Assembly: GCA_937876375.1 (NCBI GenBank)
Contig: CALEHY010000009.1
Location: forward strand, 186,001 to 250,000
Origin: an uncultured Clostridia bacterium
GTDB taxonomy: Bacteria; Bacillota; Clostridia; Oscillospirales; Acutalibacteraceae
DNA: 64,000 bases
Direction of reading: 5' to 3'
This document shows, piece after piece, positions 16,918-26,639 of the stretch (its first letter is position 1; each line of letters begins with the position of its first letter). A program made the position numbers and the translations under genes. A model generated the notes under the pieces. It was not told the origin of the DNA, ran no database searches, and saw nothing but the letters and a program-made list of their open reading frames with translations.

Positions 16918-17403
16918 TTGAAAAAAGATGATTATATAAGAGCAGTTAAGCGAAACAATAAACGAATTTATCAAATCGCTCTCTCTTATTTAGGCAATCA
17001 TTATGATGCTGAAGATGTTATGCAAAGCGTATTTCTTAAGCTTTGGAAAACCGATAAGGAATTTAGTAATGATGAGCATACTGATAAATGGCTAACAATT
17101 ACTTGTATTAACAAATGCAAAGACCATTTTAAATTGCATTTTGTTAAAAAAACTGTATCGCTAGATGAAGTTAAAGAATATTACACCTTTGATAGCGTTG
17201 ATAAAATCGATATTTTCAATTCAATTATGTCACTACCGCAAAAGGAACGTGTTGTTGTTCACTTGTTTTACTATGAAGATATGTCCATTGATGAAATTTC
17301 AAACGCAATCAAAGCAAATCCAAATACAGTAAAAACAAGATTAAAACGAGCAAGAACTAGATTAAAAACACTTTTAGGAGATGATTGGATAGATGAACAA
17401 TAA
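16918..17403 (+). CDS. ECF-type RNA polymerase sigma factor
   Basis: Extracytoplasmic-function sigma factor of 161 residues. Region 2 is visible as ALSYLGNHYDAEDVMQSV followed by FLKLWK, and region 4 as LPQKERVVVHLFYYEDMSID leading into a helix-turn-helix (PNTVKTRLKRARTRL). Translation must begin at TTG, because the nearby ATG runs straight into a stop and AGGTGGTG is spaced for the TTG. It overlaps the next gene by 11 bases, which encodes a membrane protein consistent with its anti-sigma factor. Confidence 0.9.
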   Translation: MKKDDYIRAVKRNNKRIYQIALSYLGNHYDAEDVMQSVFLKLWKTDKEFSNDEHTDKWLTITCINKCKDHFKLHFVKKTVSLDEVKEYYTFDSVDKIDIFNSIMSLPQKERVVVHLFYYEDMSIDEISNAIKANPNTVKTRLKRARTRLKTLLGDDWIDEQ

Positions 17404-18424
17404 GGAATTTTATAAGGATATAATGTCAAATGTCCAGCCATCCAAACAGTCAGTTGAAAGGATATTTGATATGACATTAGACAAAAAAGCAAATAAAGGT
17501 TTAACCTTTAGAAGATTAGCATCTGCAGCATTAGCACTTGCTATTCTTATTGGAAGCGGTTTTGGTATTAATTCACTTAACAACAGCAAAAGTCAATATG
17601 TTTCACCTGCTGGATATAATCTTGGTGGTATAATGACAGTTGAGGCTAAATCTCAACTTGGTAGCACAAATGCTGACGGTAAATATGATTGGGGATATCG
17701 CATATATACCAAGAATATAGAGGGGTTATCTGCTGAAGAAATTGAGAAAGAAAAAGTTGAAATGGCAAAGCTTTGGCTTTGTAGTAGCGATTCATTAATG
17801 TTGAATGAGGAAACATTTGATGATTTTACACTCAATGACTCTATAAAGAATAATGTTCATATTAACAATAATGTTGTTTATGCAACAGAAAGAGGAACGG
17901 TGGAACAAGCACTTACTATTTGTGGAATAGATGATCCATCAACAGTTAAGGAAATTAGAATTAATAATTCAAGCAAATACGCTACCCCTATAATTGAGGC
18001 AAATGATTTATATTATAGAAAAAATGCAAATGGAGATTATATCTTTGATAATGTAGGCGTAAATACAGATTTAACGAGCATTAAAGGTCATAATATAACC
18101 TTGTCTGGCGACAGATATTTGAAATGTAGGCAAATAGAAGCTCCACAAGTAAAAGCATATGGTAAGGAATCACTTGATAAGAAGTCACCATTTTATGGAA
18201 TGGAACTTGCAACAGGTAAGGAATTCTATATTGATTATGATTTCACAGATGATTTTTATAATATGCTTGGAAATAATCCAAATTATGAATTGACGGAATT
18301 CAATGATGATATCAATATATCTATTGAATTTAATGATGGTAAAATCGCAGAAAACATTATCAATGTTTCAATGGATAAGAATGGAAAGACATATTGCCAA
18401 TTGAGTTCTTATACAATTGAGTAA
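17393..18424 (+). CDS. Putative membrane anti-sigma factor
   Basis: Single-pass membrane protein of 343 residues encoded immediately after, and overlapping, the ECF sigma gene. A short cytoplasmic N-terminus (about 45 residues, with QSVERIFDMTLDKK) leads to one membrane helix (about 48-65) and a roughly 270-residue outer domain with no family recognised. The arrangement is that of a regulatory partner holding the sigma factor inactive until an envelope signal. No zinc-binding HxxxCxxC motif is visible, so it is not a ZAS-type anti-sigma. Function is inferred from position and topology. Confidence 0.65.
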   Translation: MNNKEFYKDIMSNVQPSKQSVERIFDMTLDKKANKGLTFRRLASAALALAILIGSGFGINSLNNSKSQYVSPAGYNLGGIMTVEAKSQLGSTNADGKYDWGYRIYTKNIEGLSAEEIEKEKVEMAKLWLCSSDSLMLNEETFDDFTLNDSIKNNVHINNNVVYATERGTVEQALTICGIDDPSTVKEIRINNSSKYATPIIEANDLYYRKNANGDYIFDNVGVNTDLTSIKGHNITLSGDRYLKCRQIEAPQVKAYGKESLDKKSPFYGMELATGKEFYIDYDFTDDFYNMLGNNPNYELTEFNDDINISIEFNDGKIAENIINVSMDKNGKTYCQLSSYTIE

Positions 18425-18451
18425 GACTCATCATTTAAGAAACATTAAACT

Positions 18452-18485
18452 AAAAAAGCGTTGGAATAATCCAACGCTTTTTTGG
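18452..18485. terminator. Terminator after the anti-sigma gene
   Basis: AAAAAAGCGTTGGA / TCCAACGCTTTTTT perfect 14-base stem with loop ATAA (18452-18465, 18470-18483), T6 on the plus strand. Confidence 0.9.
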
Positions 18486-18786
18486 TTGCATATCCAGTTG
18501 CAAGTTGGTTGAGAAGTTGGTGTTATCGAAGAAATCTGTAGATTTGCGAGAGCTACTCAAGTGGTCTATGGGTGTTTGGAAAAGTGAGTGTTTAAGCACA
18601 TTTGAGGCATTTTGGGTAAAAGAAAAAGCAGGTTGAAAAACCATACGCAGGGTGGTACCCAAAATTTGCTATCTGCTTGTGGCGCAGGCAAATTTTGACC
18701 ACTACTAAGTTCTTATTGCTCCTTTTATCTCCCACTGGGAGCAGTCGTAAACGAACCTTTTTTGGAGCTAGATAAGGTTGCCAAAG
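18486..18786. other. Non-coding 300-base stretch with a T-box-like motif and a long hairpin
   Basis: No convincing gene. On the plus strand AGGGTGGTACC (18649-18659) matches the first 11 bases of the T-box consensus but continues CAAA instead of GCG. Directly after is a long hairpin: CAAAATTTGC (18660-18669) with GCAAATTTTG (18688-18697), enclosing CTGC/GCAG. No aminoacyl-tRNA-synthetase or amino-acid gene follows on the plus strand. It may be a decayed regulatory leader or another structured RNA; unresolved. Confidence 0.35.
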
Positions 18787-18817
18787 AAAAAAGAGATACC
18801 ACATTGGTATCTCTTTT
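18787..18817 (-). terminator. Terminator of the tRNA operon
   Basis: AAAAGAGATACC / GGTATCTCTTTT stem (18789-18800, 18806-18817); on the minus strand it follows tRNA-Thr and runs into TTTTTTC. Confidence 0.8.
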
Positions 18818-18821
18818 CCTT

Positions 18822-18897
18822 TGGAGCTGATAACCGGACTTGAACCGGTGACCTCATCCTTACCAAGGATGTGCTCTACCGCCTGAGCCATATCAGC
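18822..18897 (-). tRNA. tRNA-Thr (anticodon GGT)
   Basis: 76 bases including an encoded CCA. The acceptor arm GCTGATA pairs with TATCAGC. The anticodon stem CATCC/GGATG encloses loop TTGGTAA (anticodon GGT), and the T arm has GGTTCAAGTCC. It is the second gene of a two-tRNA transcript. Confidence 0.95.
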
Positions 18898-18931
18898 AAA
18901 AATGAAAATGGGCGACATTTGTCGCCCAAAA

Positions 18932-19008
18932 TGGCGACCCGGAACGGGCTCGAACCGTCGACCTCCAGCGTGACAGGCTGGCGTTCTAACCAACTGAACT
19001 ACCGGGCC
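18932..19008 (-). tRNA. tRNA-Asp (anticodon GTC)
   Basis: 77 bases with encoded CCA. The acceptor arm GGCCCGG pairs with CCGGGTC. The anticodon stem CCAGC/GCTGG encloses loop CTGTCAC (anticodon GTC), and the T loop is GGTTCGAGCCC. A small GGGCGAC/GTCGCCC hairpin lies between it and tRNA-Thr. Confidence 0.95.
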
Positions 19009-19027
19009 ATTTCTTTTCTGCTTTTGT

Positions 19028-19056
19028 ATTATAACTAAATATAATAGCGTTGTCAA
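19028..19056 (-). promoter_or_regulatory. Strong promoter of the tRNA operon
   Basis: Minus-strand TTGACA (19051-19056), 17-base spacer and TATAAT (19028-19033), a perfect vegetative consensus about 20 bases before tRNA-Asp. Confidence 0.85.
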
Positions 19057-19067
19057 GAGTAAATTTT

Positions 19068-19099
19068 AAAGAGGTGCAATTTAGTTAATGCACCTCTTT
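19068..19099 (-). terminator. Terminator of the pyr operon
   Basis: AAAGAGGTGCA / TGCACCTCTTT stem (19068-19078, 19089-19099), just after the pyrI stop; T-rich 3' side on the minus strand. Confidence 0.8.
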
Positions 19100-19106
19100 A
19101 ATAGTA

Positions 19107-19520
19107 TTACTTTGACTGTGTTTCACAATATAGGCAACGATATGTGCCCTTGTTATCAGTAAGTTTAAAAATATGGTCGATATTCTCGTTATTGCAGATA
19201 CAACGAGGATTAGGACATTTGATAACATTCTTAATTTCGTGTGGTAGTGCCATAACCATCTTGTCGACAATCTTGCTATCCTTGATAACATTAACGGTAG
19301 CATCTGGTGCGATATAACCGATTATATCAAGATTAAGCTCTACAAGGTCATTAATCTTAATAATATCCTTTACAGCGCCAGTTGACTTTGACTTGGCATT
19401 AGTGATAATAGCGACCTGACACTTTAGTGCAGATAAATTAAGGCTATCGTACACTCTCATAGCCTTGCCAGCTGGGATACGATCGATAACATATCCATTC
19501 TCGATAGAATCAATATTCAT
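19107..19520 (-). CDS. pyrI: Aspartate carbamoyltransferase regulatory subunit
   Basis: Allosteric subunit that binds nucleotides and assembles with PyrB. Start at ATG 19520 ([15 protein letters not shown]), which overlaps the pyrB stop as TAATG and has GGGAGG upstream; the longer GTG start overlaps that SD. The N-terminal nucleotide-binding part includes ENGYVIDRIPAGKAM. The C-terminal zinc domain has CPNPRC and CLYC, four Cys as required to hold PyrB. Length is 137 residues, slightly short of the 150 typical in Enterobacteria. Confidence 0.95.
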   Translation of the reverse strand: MNIDSIENGYVIDRIPAGKAMRVYDSLNLSALKCQVAIITNAKSKSTGAVKDIIKINDLVELNLDIIGYIAPDATVNVIKDSKIVDKMVMALPHEIKNVIKCPNPRCICNNENIDHIFKLTDNKGTYRCLYCETQSK

Positions 19521-20443
19521 TACAGCACACCTCCCCACTTTAGCAATGTGATGATAAGAGCCATACGGATATATTTTCCGTTAAGAGCCTGCTCAAAATA
19601 CTTTGCTCTTGGATCATCATCAACGTCTGTAGTAATCTCATTAACCCTTGGTAGTGGGTGCATAATTGTTAAATTAGCCTTTGCTGGCTCTAGCTTTTGT
19701 GGGTCAAGAATGAAAGCATCCTTATGCTTCAAGTACTCATCCTCTGAGAAGAAACGCTCACGCTGAATACGAGTCATATAAAGAATATCAAGGTCAGCCA
19801 TAACGCTCTCCATATCCTCTACCTGTACATACTCTGCTCCACTAGGCTCCAACACGTCGGTAATGATATAATCAGGTACCTGTAGCTCCTTTGGTGCGAT
19901 AAGAACAAACTTAACACCAGTATAACGACACATAGCCTTGATAAGTGAATGAACTGTTCTACCGAATTTCAAATCGCCACACAGACCGACAGTCATATTG
20001 TCAAGTCTACCCTTTTCTCTAAATATAGTGAGAAGGTCAGTAAGTGTCTGTGTTGGATGAGCGTGGCCACCATCACCAGCGTTGATGATAGGAACAAGTG
20101 TCTTTGTTGTAGCAACTCTAGGTGCACCCTCAAGAGGATGACGCATAGCAATAATATCAGCATAGCCAGATACTATACGAATAGTGTCCTCAACAGTCTC
20201 ACCCTTTGAGGCAGATGATGAGGCAGCCTCTGAAAAGCCAAGAACATTGCCACCAAGCTCATACATAGCAGCCTCGAAAGACAATCTAGTACGAGTGCTA
20301 GGCTCAAAGAACAATGTAGCTAGTTTCAAGCCATCACAAACATGTGCATATTTCTTTTTGTTCTCGATAATATCCATCGCTAGAGAAATCATATCATTGA
20401 TTTCATCTAGGGTTAAATCAGTTGTATCTAATAAATGACGCAT
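19520..20443 (-). CDS. pyrB: Aspartate carbamoyltransferase catalytic subunit
   Basis: Forms carbamoyl aspartate from carbamoyl phosphate and aspartate, the first committed pyrimidine step. It has the carbamoyl-phosphate loop [13 protein letters not shown], the 80s-loop [35 protein letters not shown] and the C-terminal HPLPRVNEI. Length 307 is standard. One-base stop/start overlaps (TAATG) join it to pyrE upstream and pyrI downstream, so a 1:1 complex with PyrI is likely. Confidence 0.97.
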   Translation of the reverse strand: MRHLLDTTDLTLDEINDMISLAMDIIENKKKYAHVCDGLKLATLFFEPSTRTRLSFEAAMYELGGNVLGFSEAASSSASKGETVEDTIRIVSGYADIIAMRHPLEGAPRVATTKTLVPIINAGDGGHAHPTQTLTDLLTIFREKGRLDNMTVGLCGDLKFGRTVHSLIKAMCRYTGVKFVLIAPKELQVPDYIITDVLEPSGAEYVQVEDMESVMADLDILYMTRIQRERFFSEDEYLKHKDAFILDPQKLEPAKANLTIMHPLPRVNEITTDVDDDPRAKYFEQALNGKYIRMALIITLLKWGGVL

Positions 20444-21096
20444 TATGCTTTTGCTCCGTTTACTTCTAGATATTTCTTAATTCTTTCAACATTTTCAGCG
20501 TTTTTCTCGTCCTCCTCAAGATACTCAATAATATCATAAACGTCTACTACTGAATATACTGGGAATCCGTACTCGTCGCCAACCTCTGCCATAGCAGATT
20601 TCTCAGTCTTACCCTTTTCCTTACGATCAACCATAACGAATACAGCTGATACCTTTGCATCAAGACCAGAAAGGATTGACATACTCTCTCTGATAGCTGT
20701 TCCTGCAGTGATAACGTCCTCGACGATGACGATTTCCTCGCCAGCCTTTGGTTTGTAGCCTACAAAAACGCCACCCTCGCCGTGATCCTTTTCCTCCTTA
20801 CGATTGAAGAAGAAAGGAACGTCTAGTCCATTCTTTGCAAGTGCAACAGCAACTGATACAGCGATAGGAATACCCTTGTATGCTGGGCCATAGAGAACAG
20901 TTTTCTTGTCCCCTACCTTCTCAAAATATGCCTTTGCATAAAACTCGCCAAGCTTTTGGATTTGCTCACCAGTTTTGATATCGCCAGCATTGATGAAATA
21001 AGGAATTTTTCTGCCACTCTTTGCTGTAAAATCACCAAACTTTAGTACGCCAGCACCCTCAAGGAACTGGATAAATTCTCTCTTATATGCTTCCAT
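20443..21096 (-). CDS. pyrE: Orotate phosphoribosyltransferase
   Basis: Transfers the PRPP ribosyl-phosphate to orotate, giving OMP. The PRPP signature is [17 protein letters not shown], with the substrate loop [14 protein letters not shown] and [11 protein letters not shown], the flexible catalytic loop. It has 217 residues, SD AAGGAG, and an ATG eleven bases after the pyrF stop. Confidence 0.96.
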   Translation of the reverse strand: MEAYKREFIQFLEGAGVLKFGDFTAKSGRKIPYFINAGDIKTGEQIQKLGEFYAKAYFEKVGDKKTVLYGPAYKGIPIAVSVAVALAKNGLDVPFFFNRKEEKDHGEGGVFVGYKPKAGEEIVIVEDVITAGTAIRESMSILSGLDAKVSAVFVMVDRKEKGKTEKSAMAEVGDEYGFPVYSVVDVYDIIEYLEEDEKNAENVERIKKYLEVNGAKA

Positions 21097-21106
21097 AATT
21101 ATCTCC

Positions 21107-21805
21107 TTAGTCTACAAATTCTGCAACGCATCTTCTGTATGCAGCAACTGGATCATCAGCCTGTGTAATTGGACGACCAACTACGATATAGTCAGAGCCA
21201 ATCTCCTTTGCCTTTTCTGGTGTGGTAACACGAACCTGATCACCAACCTCACCATCTGCAAAGCGAACACCAGGAGTTACTGTCATAAACGCCTTACCAC
21301 AAGCATCCTTTACCATACCAGCCTCTAGTGGAGAGCACACTACACCATCAAGACCAGCAAGCTTTGCATTCTCTGCATACTTAACGATGGCATCGTTGAT
21401 AGATGCATTAATAAGTAGCTCATTTTGCATACGCTCCTCTGAGGTAGAGGTAAGCTGTGTAACAGCGATAAGTAGAGGTCTAGTACCGTCTGGGCGAGTT
21501 AATCCCTCGATAGCAGCCTTCATCATATCAACTGTACCAGCAGCATGAAGATTTGTCATATCAACGTCAAGTCTTGATAGAACAGACATTGACTTTTTTA
21601 CTGTATTTGGAATATCGTGAAGCTTTAAATCAAGGAAAATCTTGTGTCCTCTCTTCTTAATTTCACGAACGATTGCTGGACCCTCTGCATAGAAAAGCTC
21701 CATACCAATCTTAACAAATGGCTTTTCCTCTGTGAACTTGTCGAGAAAAGCGAAGGTATCCTCTGCACTTGCGAAATCACAAGCAATAATAACATCCTTA
21801 CCCAT
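21107..21805 (-). CDS. pyrF: Orotidine-5'-phosphate decarboxylase
   Basis: Decarboxylates OMP to UMP, the last step of the pathway. The catalytic Lys/Asp array is [20 protein letters not shown] and TPGVRF precede the phosphate-binding IVVGRPIT. It has 232 residues and belongs to the PyrF group I (B. subtilis/E. coli type). The start overlaps the pyrD stop by one base (TAATG). Confidence 0.96.
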   Translation of the reverse strand: MGKDVIIACDFASAEDTFAFLDKFTEEKPFVKIGMELFYAEGPAIVREIKKRGHKIFLDLKLHDIPNTVKKSMSVLSRLDVDMTNLHAAGTVDMMKAAIEGLTRPDGTRPLLIAVTQLTSTSEERMQNELLINASINDAIVKYAENAKLAGLDGVVCSPLEAGMVKDACGKAFMTVTPGVRFADGEVGDQVRVTTPEKAKEIGSDYIVVGRPITQADDPVAAYRRCVAEFVD

Positions 21806-22716
21806 TAGTCAATCACTCCTATAATATCACTTAATTTTTCTATTCCAAGGCTTTCACATTCTTTTGGTAAAGCCTCAATAATATCCTTGCAAACATAAGG
21901 GTTAACAAGATTAGCAGCGCCAACCTGAACAGCTGTAGCACCAGCCATCATCATCTCGATAACGTCCTTGGCTGTTGATACACCACCACAGCCCATTACT
22001 GGAATATTGCAAGCCTTTGCAACCTGATATACCATTCTAACAGCTACTGGGAATATAGCGTCACCACTAAATCCACCCATCTTGTTTGCAATAACTGGCT
22101 GACGACGTTTAATATCAACACGCATACCTAGTAATGTGTTGATAAGGCAAATACCGTCTGCACCAGCCTCCTCACAAGCCTTTGCGATAGATACGATATC
22201 AGTAACATTAGGGCTCAATTTAATAAATACTGGCTTGGTAGTAACAGCCTTTACTGCTCTAGTAACCTCTGCAGCACACTGTGGGTCTGTACCAAAAGAC
22301 ATACCACCACCGTGAACATTTGGACAAGATACATTAACCTCTAAAATGCCAACCTGCTCCTCTTTATCAAGAAGCTCACAGGTATAAGCATAATCCTCAA
22401 CGCTAAAGCCAGAAACATTAGCAATAACCTTTTTGTTGAAATACTCCTTCATCTCTGGTAGCTCATGCTCAATAACATGGTGCACACCAGGGTTTTGGAG
22501 CCCAACAGCATTAATCATACCATTTTTGCACTCTGCAATACGAGGGGTTGGATTGCCAAATCTAGAATCCTTGGTTGTGCCCTTAAAGGAGAATGAGCCA
22601 AGAATATTGATATCATAAAAATCCTTGAACTCTTTACCAAAGCCAAATGTACCAGAGGCAGGAACGATAGGATTATCCATCTGCATTCCAGCAAGATTTA
22701 CGGACAAATCTACCAT
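21805..22716 (-). CDS. pyrD: Dihydroorotate dehydrogenase B, catalytic subunit
   Basis: FMN subunit oxidising dihydroorotate to orotate with NAD via PyrK. The N-terminus has [13 protein letters not shown]. The active-site segment is [16 protein letters not shown] with the class-1 catalytic Cys, followed by [19 protein letters not shown] and FMN-phosphate loops [10 protein letters not shown] and GATAVQVG. Length is 303. Seven bases overlap pyrK, which is the partner expected for the NAD-dependent 1B type. Confidence 0.97.
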   Translation of the reverse strand: MVDLSVNLAGMQMDNPIVPASGTFGFGKEFKDFYDINILGSFSFKGTTKDSRFGNPTPRIAECKNGMINAVGLQNPGVHHVIEHELPEMKEYFNKKVIANVSGFSVEDYAYTCELLDKEEQVGILEVNVSCPNVHGGGMSFGTDPQCAAEVTRAVKAVTTKPVFIKLSPNVTDIVSIAKACEEAGADGICLINTLLGMRVDIKRRQPVIANKMGGFSGDAIFPVAVRMVYQVAKACNIPVMGCGGVSTAKDVIEMMMAGATAVQVGAANLVNPYVCKDIIEALPKECESLGIEKLSDIIGVID

Positions 22717-23438
22717 ATAATCTCCTCCTTTACTAGAACTGGACCGTCCTTACATATTCTCTTATTACCATACTTGGTCTTGCAAGAGCAACCCATACAA
22801 GCACCAAAGCCACAGCCCATACGCTCCTCAAAGCTGAACTGACCAGAGGTCTGAGTAGCATTGTAGATAGCCTTAAACATTGGTAGTGGTCCACAAGTAT
22901 AGAAATAGTCGTAATCAATGTCAGCCATTGCATCAGTAACAAATCCCTTGATACCGTGGCTACCATCAACTGTAGTAACATAAACGTCACAACCGATAGC
23001 CTTAAACTCATCCTCATAAAAAATCTCGGACGCTGTATTAAAGCCGAGCACTACAGATGGCTTCTGTCCAGCAGAGATAAGTGCCTTTGCAAGATTAAAC
23101 ATTGGTGGAACACCAACACCACCACCAATAAGCAGTGGCTTGGTGGATTTTGAGACATCATAGCCATTGCCAAGTCCAGTTAACACGTCTAGGCGCTCAC
23201 CAGCAGTTAATGACTCCATCTGCTTTGTACCATCACCAACCACCTTGTAGATGATTGTGACAGTTTTATCATCGTAGTCACACACAGATATAGGTCTTCT
23301 CAAAAACTTGCCATCAAGAGCAATATTAATGAACTGACCAGGTGCTGTGATAGCTTGTGTGTCACCCTTTAATATCATTTTGAAAACGTCTTTTGCGATA
23401 TTTTCATTACTTAAAATTTCGAAAATGCCTTGTTTCAT
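22710..23438 (-). CDS. pyrK: Dihydroorotate dehydrogenase B, electron-transfer subunit
   Basis: FAD and [2Fe-2S] subunit that passes electrons from PyrD to NAD+. It has the FAD motif RRPISVCDY, the NAD-binding GGGVGVPPMFNLAKAL and CGPLPMFKAI. The C-terminal Cys cluster is MGCGFGACMGC followed by RICKDGPV, four Cys suited to a 2Fe-2S centre. It has 242 residues and sits between carB and pyrD. Confidence 0.95.
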   Translation of the reverse strand: MKQGIFEILSNENIAKDVFKMILKGDTQAITAPGQFINIALDGKFLRRPISVCDYDDKTVTIIYKVVGDGTKQMESLTAGERLDVLTGLGNGYDVSKSTKPLLIGGGVGVPPMFNLAKALISAGQKPSVVLGFNTASEIFYEDEFKAIGCDVYVTTVDGSHGIKGFVTDAMADIDYDYFYTCGPLPMFKAIYNATQTSGQFSFEERMGCGFGACMGCSCKTKYGNKRICKDGPVLVKEEIIW

Positions 23439-23446
23439 ATTACACC

Positions 23447-26400
23447 TTAAGCATCGATTGTAGAAATTGTTTGTGTTGTTTCCTCAAGTACGTCTAGCAA
23501 TACTCTAACTGTATCAAGAGAGGTGAAGATAGTTACATTGTTCTCTGTTGATGCACGACGAATTTCGATACCATCCTCATAATGTACGCCAGAAAGTACA
23601 GCTCTTGTATTAATTACATAACTTACATAGCCAGCACGAATTGAATCAAGCACATCGATGCTACCCTCTGAAATCTTGCCACGAACTCTAGTTCTAATGC
23701 CATTCTCCTTAAGTACAGCAGCTGTACCACTTGTTGCCTCGATATTGAATCCCATATTGTAAAATCTTCTGATTAGTGGGATAGCCTCTTCCTTATCCTC
23801 ATCAGCAAGAGTTACAAGAACAGTACCGTAGTTCTGTAGGTTCATACCAGAAGCTGTTAGAGCCTTGAACATAGCTCTTGATAGCTTGTCATCATATCCA
23901 ATAGCCTCACCAGTAGATTTCATCTCTGGTGATAGGTAAGCATCAAGTCCCTTAATCTTATTGAATGAGAATACTGGAACTTTTACATAGTGACGCTTCT
24001 TCTCCTCTGGATATAGGCTGAATATACCCTGCTCCTTAAGTGACTTGCCAAGGATAACCTCTGTAGCAATATCAGCAAGTGAATAGCCAGTTGACTTTGA
24101 TAGGAATGGAACAGTTCTTGATGAACGAGGATTAACCTCGATGATATACACATTCTCTTCAGCATCAACAATAAACTGAATGTTGTATAGACCAACGATA
24201 CCGATACCAAGACCAAGTTTCTTTGCATACTGAAGTATGATACCCTTAACCTTATCTGATACGGAGAATGTTGGATAAACGCTGATTGAGTCACCAGAAT
24301 GAACGCCAGTACGCTCTACAAGTTCCATAATACCTGGAACGAATACGTCGTGACCGTCACAGATAGCATCAACCTCTAGCTCTTTACCCTGAATGTACTT
24401 GTCAACAAGAACTGGCTTGTCCTCATCGATTTCTACGGCAGTCTTTAGATAATGCTTTAGTGCCTCGTCATTAGATACAATCTGCATAGCACGACCACCA
24501 AGTACGAATGATGGACGAACAAGTACAGGATAGCCAATCTCGTTAGCAGCCTTTAGACCATCATCAATGTTTGTAACAGCCTGTCCCTTTGGCTGTGGGA
24601 TATTAAGGTCTTTAAGAATCTTTTCAAAGCTATCTCTGTTCTCTGCTCTCTCAATAGCAGCACAATCAGTACCGATAATCTTAACACCTCTGTCCATAAG
24701 TGGCTGTGCTAGGTTAATAGCTGTCTGACCACCAAGAGAAGCGATAACACCCTCTGGCTGCTCAAAATCAACGATAGCCATAACGTCCTCTGGAGTAAGT
24801 GGCTCAAAGTATAGCTTATCTGCTGTAGTGTAGTCAGTAGATACTGTTTCTGGGTTGTTGTTGATGATAATAGCCTCGTAACCAGCACGCTTGATTGTCT
24901 GTACAGCGTGTACTGTAGAATAGTCAAATTCAACACCTTGACCGATACGGATAGGACCAGCACCAAGAACAATAATCTTCTTTTTGTCTGTTAGTCTTGA
25001 CTCATTCTCACCAGTGTATGATGAATATAGATATGCGATATATTTGCCAGTATGGAGAGTGTCAACCATTCTGAAGATAGGAACAATACCATTTGACTTA
25101 CGAAGAGCATAAATCTCCTTTTCATCAATATTCCAAATCTTTGAAATATACTCATCAGAGAAGCCCATAATCTTTGCTTCCTTTAATGTAGCGACATCCA
25201 TAGGATTAGCCTTTAGCTTGTTCTCCTCATCAACAATCTTCTTGTATGCTTCTAGGAATAACTCGGTAATCATTGTTACCTCGTGTAGCTTCTCAATAGT
25301 AACACCACGACGAATTAACTCAAAGATAGCATATACATTATCATCCTTGAACTCCTTGATATAATCAAGAATTTCGTCATCAGTCATATTATCAAACTTT
25401 GCAAGATGGAAATGGCATACACCAGTCTCTAGTGAACGAACGGACTTTAGCATACATTCCTCTAGTGAAGCACCGATACCCATAACCTCACCAGTAGCCT
25501 TCATCTGTGTACCAAGTGTGTTAGGTGCATCAGCGAACTTGTCAAATGGGAATCTTGGGAACTTTGCAACGATATAATCAAGGCTTGGCTCAATAGCAGC
25601 TGTACCACCAGCAACAGGGATATCCTCTAGTGCCATACCCATAGCAATCTTTGCTGTTACTCTAGCGATTGGGTAACCAGAAGCCTTTGATGCAAGCGCT
25701 GATGAACGAGATACTCTAGGGTTTACCTCGATCAGATAGTACTCGCTTGAGGTTGGGTTAAGAGCAAACTGAACATTACAGCCACCCTCAATCTTTAGCT
25801 CACGAATAATCTTAATAGCGCTATCGTTAAGCATCTTTAGATCGCTATCATTAAGTGAAAGGATAGGAGCTACTACGATAGAGTCGCCAGTGTGAACGCC
25901 AACTGGATCAATATTCTCCATACCACAGATAGTGATAGCGTGGTCGTTTGAGTCACGCATAACCTCAAACTCAATCTCCTTGTAGCCCTTAACACTCTTT
26001 TCAATCAATACCTGATGAACTGGAGAAAGCTTGAATGCGTTCTTACCAATCTCGTCAAGCTCCTCTTCGTTGTTGGCAAATCCACCACCAGTACCACCAA
26101 GTGTAAATGCTGGTCTAAGTACTACTGGATAGCCAATCTCAAGTGCAGCTGCCTTGGCTTCGTCAAGGTCGTATGTAATCTTTGATGGAATAACTGGCTC
26201 ACCAATAGACTCGCACATTTCTTTAAATAGCTCTCTGTCCTCTGCTCTTTCAATACTTTCGCTAGAGGTACCTAGAAGCTTTGTACCAGTTTCCTTAAGG
26301 ATACCCTTCTTCTCTAGCTGCATTGCAAGGTTAAGACCTGTCTGTCCACCGATACCAGGTACGATAGCATCTGGACGCTCGTAGCGTAGAATCTTTGCAA

Positions 26401-26620
26401 TATACTCTAGTGTAAGTGGCTCCATATACACCTTATCAGCGATAGTTGTATCAGTCATAATTGTTGCAGGATTTGAGTTACATAGAATAACCTCATATCC
26501 CTCTTCCTTTAAAGCCAAGCAAGCCTGTGTGCCTGCATAGTCGAACTCTGCTGCCTGACCAATTACGATAGGACCAGAGCCGATAATCAATACCTTCTTT
26601 ACGTCTGTTCTTTTTGCCAT
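23447..26620 (-). CDS. carB: Carbamoyl-phosphate synthase large subunit
   Basis: Builds carbamoyl phosphate from bicarbonate, ATP and ammonia delivered by CarA. At 1057 residues it has the duplicated ATP-grasp architecture. The first half starts VLIIGSGPIVIGQAAEFDYA, and the second half starts near residue 550 with VLGAGPIRIGQGVEFDYSTV; each half carries an EVNPR metal motif. A C-terminal allosteric MGS-like domain occupies about 930-1057. carA, needed for the glutamine-dependent reaction, is not adjacent or anywhere in the window. Confidence 0.97.
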   Translation of the reverse strand: MAKRTDVKKVLIIGSGPIVIGQAAEFDYAGTQACLALKEEGYEVILCNSNPATIMTDTTIADKVYMEPLTLEYIAKILRYERPDAIVPGIGGQTGLNLAMQLEKKGILKETGTKLLGTSSESIERAEDRELFKEMCESIGEPVIPSKITYDLDEAKAAALEIGYPVVLRPAFTLGGTGGGFANNEEELDEIGKNAFKLSPVHQVLIEKSVKGYKEIEFEVMRDSNDHAITICGMENIDPVGVHTGDSIVVAPILSLNDSDLKMLNDSAIKIIRELKIEGGCNVQFALNPTSSEYYLIEVNPRVSRSSALASKASGYPIARVTAKIAMGMALEDIPVAGGTAAIEPSLDYIVAKFPRFPFDKFADAPNTLGTQMKATGEVMGIGASLEECMLKSVRSLETGVCHFHLAKFDNMTDDEILDYIKEFKDDNVYAIFELIRRGVTIEKLHEVTMITELFLEAYKKIVDEENKLKANPMDVATLKEAKIMGFSDEYISKIWNIDEKEIYALRKSNGIVPIFRMVDTLHTGKYIAYLYSSYTGENESRLTDKKKIIVLGAGPIRIGQGVEFDYSTVHAVQTIKRAGYEAIIINNNPETVSTDYTTADKLYFEPLTPEDVMAIVDFEQPEGVIASLGGQTAINLAQPLMDRGVKIIGTDCAAIERAENRDSFEKILKDLNIPQPKGQAVTNIDDGLKAANEIGYPVLVRPSFVLGGRAMQIVSNDEALKHYLKTAVEIDEDKPVLVDKYIQGKELEVDAICDGHDVFVPGIMELVERTGVHSGDSISVYPTFSVSDKVKGIILQYAKKLGLGIGIVGLYNIQFIVDAEENVYIIEVNPRSSRTVPFLSKSTGYSLADIATEVILGKSLKEQGIFSLYPEEKKRHYVKVPVFSFNKIKGLDAYLSPEMKSTGEAIGYDDKLSRAMFKALTASGMNLQNYGTVLVTLADEDKEEAIPLIRRFYNMGFNIEATSGTAAVLKENGIRTRVRGKISEGSIDVLDSIRAGYVSYVINTRAVLSGVHYEDGIEIRRASTENNVTIFTSLDTVRVLLDVLEETTQTISTIDA

Positions 26621-26639
26621 TTTAATATCCTCCCTGTGT

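Noticed and set aside
18649..18659. Full T-box riboswitch
   Set aside because: Only 11 of 14 bases of the T-box element match, no stem I specifier loop could be found, and no amino-acid gene follows on the same strand. Kept only as a finding of low certainty.
18592..19056. 154-residue reading frame on the minus strand
   Set aside because: It runs through both tRNA genes; its PVVQLVRTPACHAGG and MAQAVEHILGKDEVTG strings are the typical translation of tRNA sequence.
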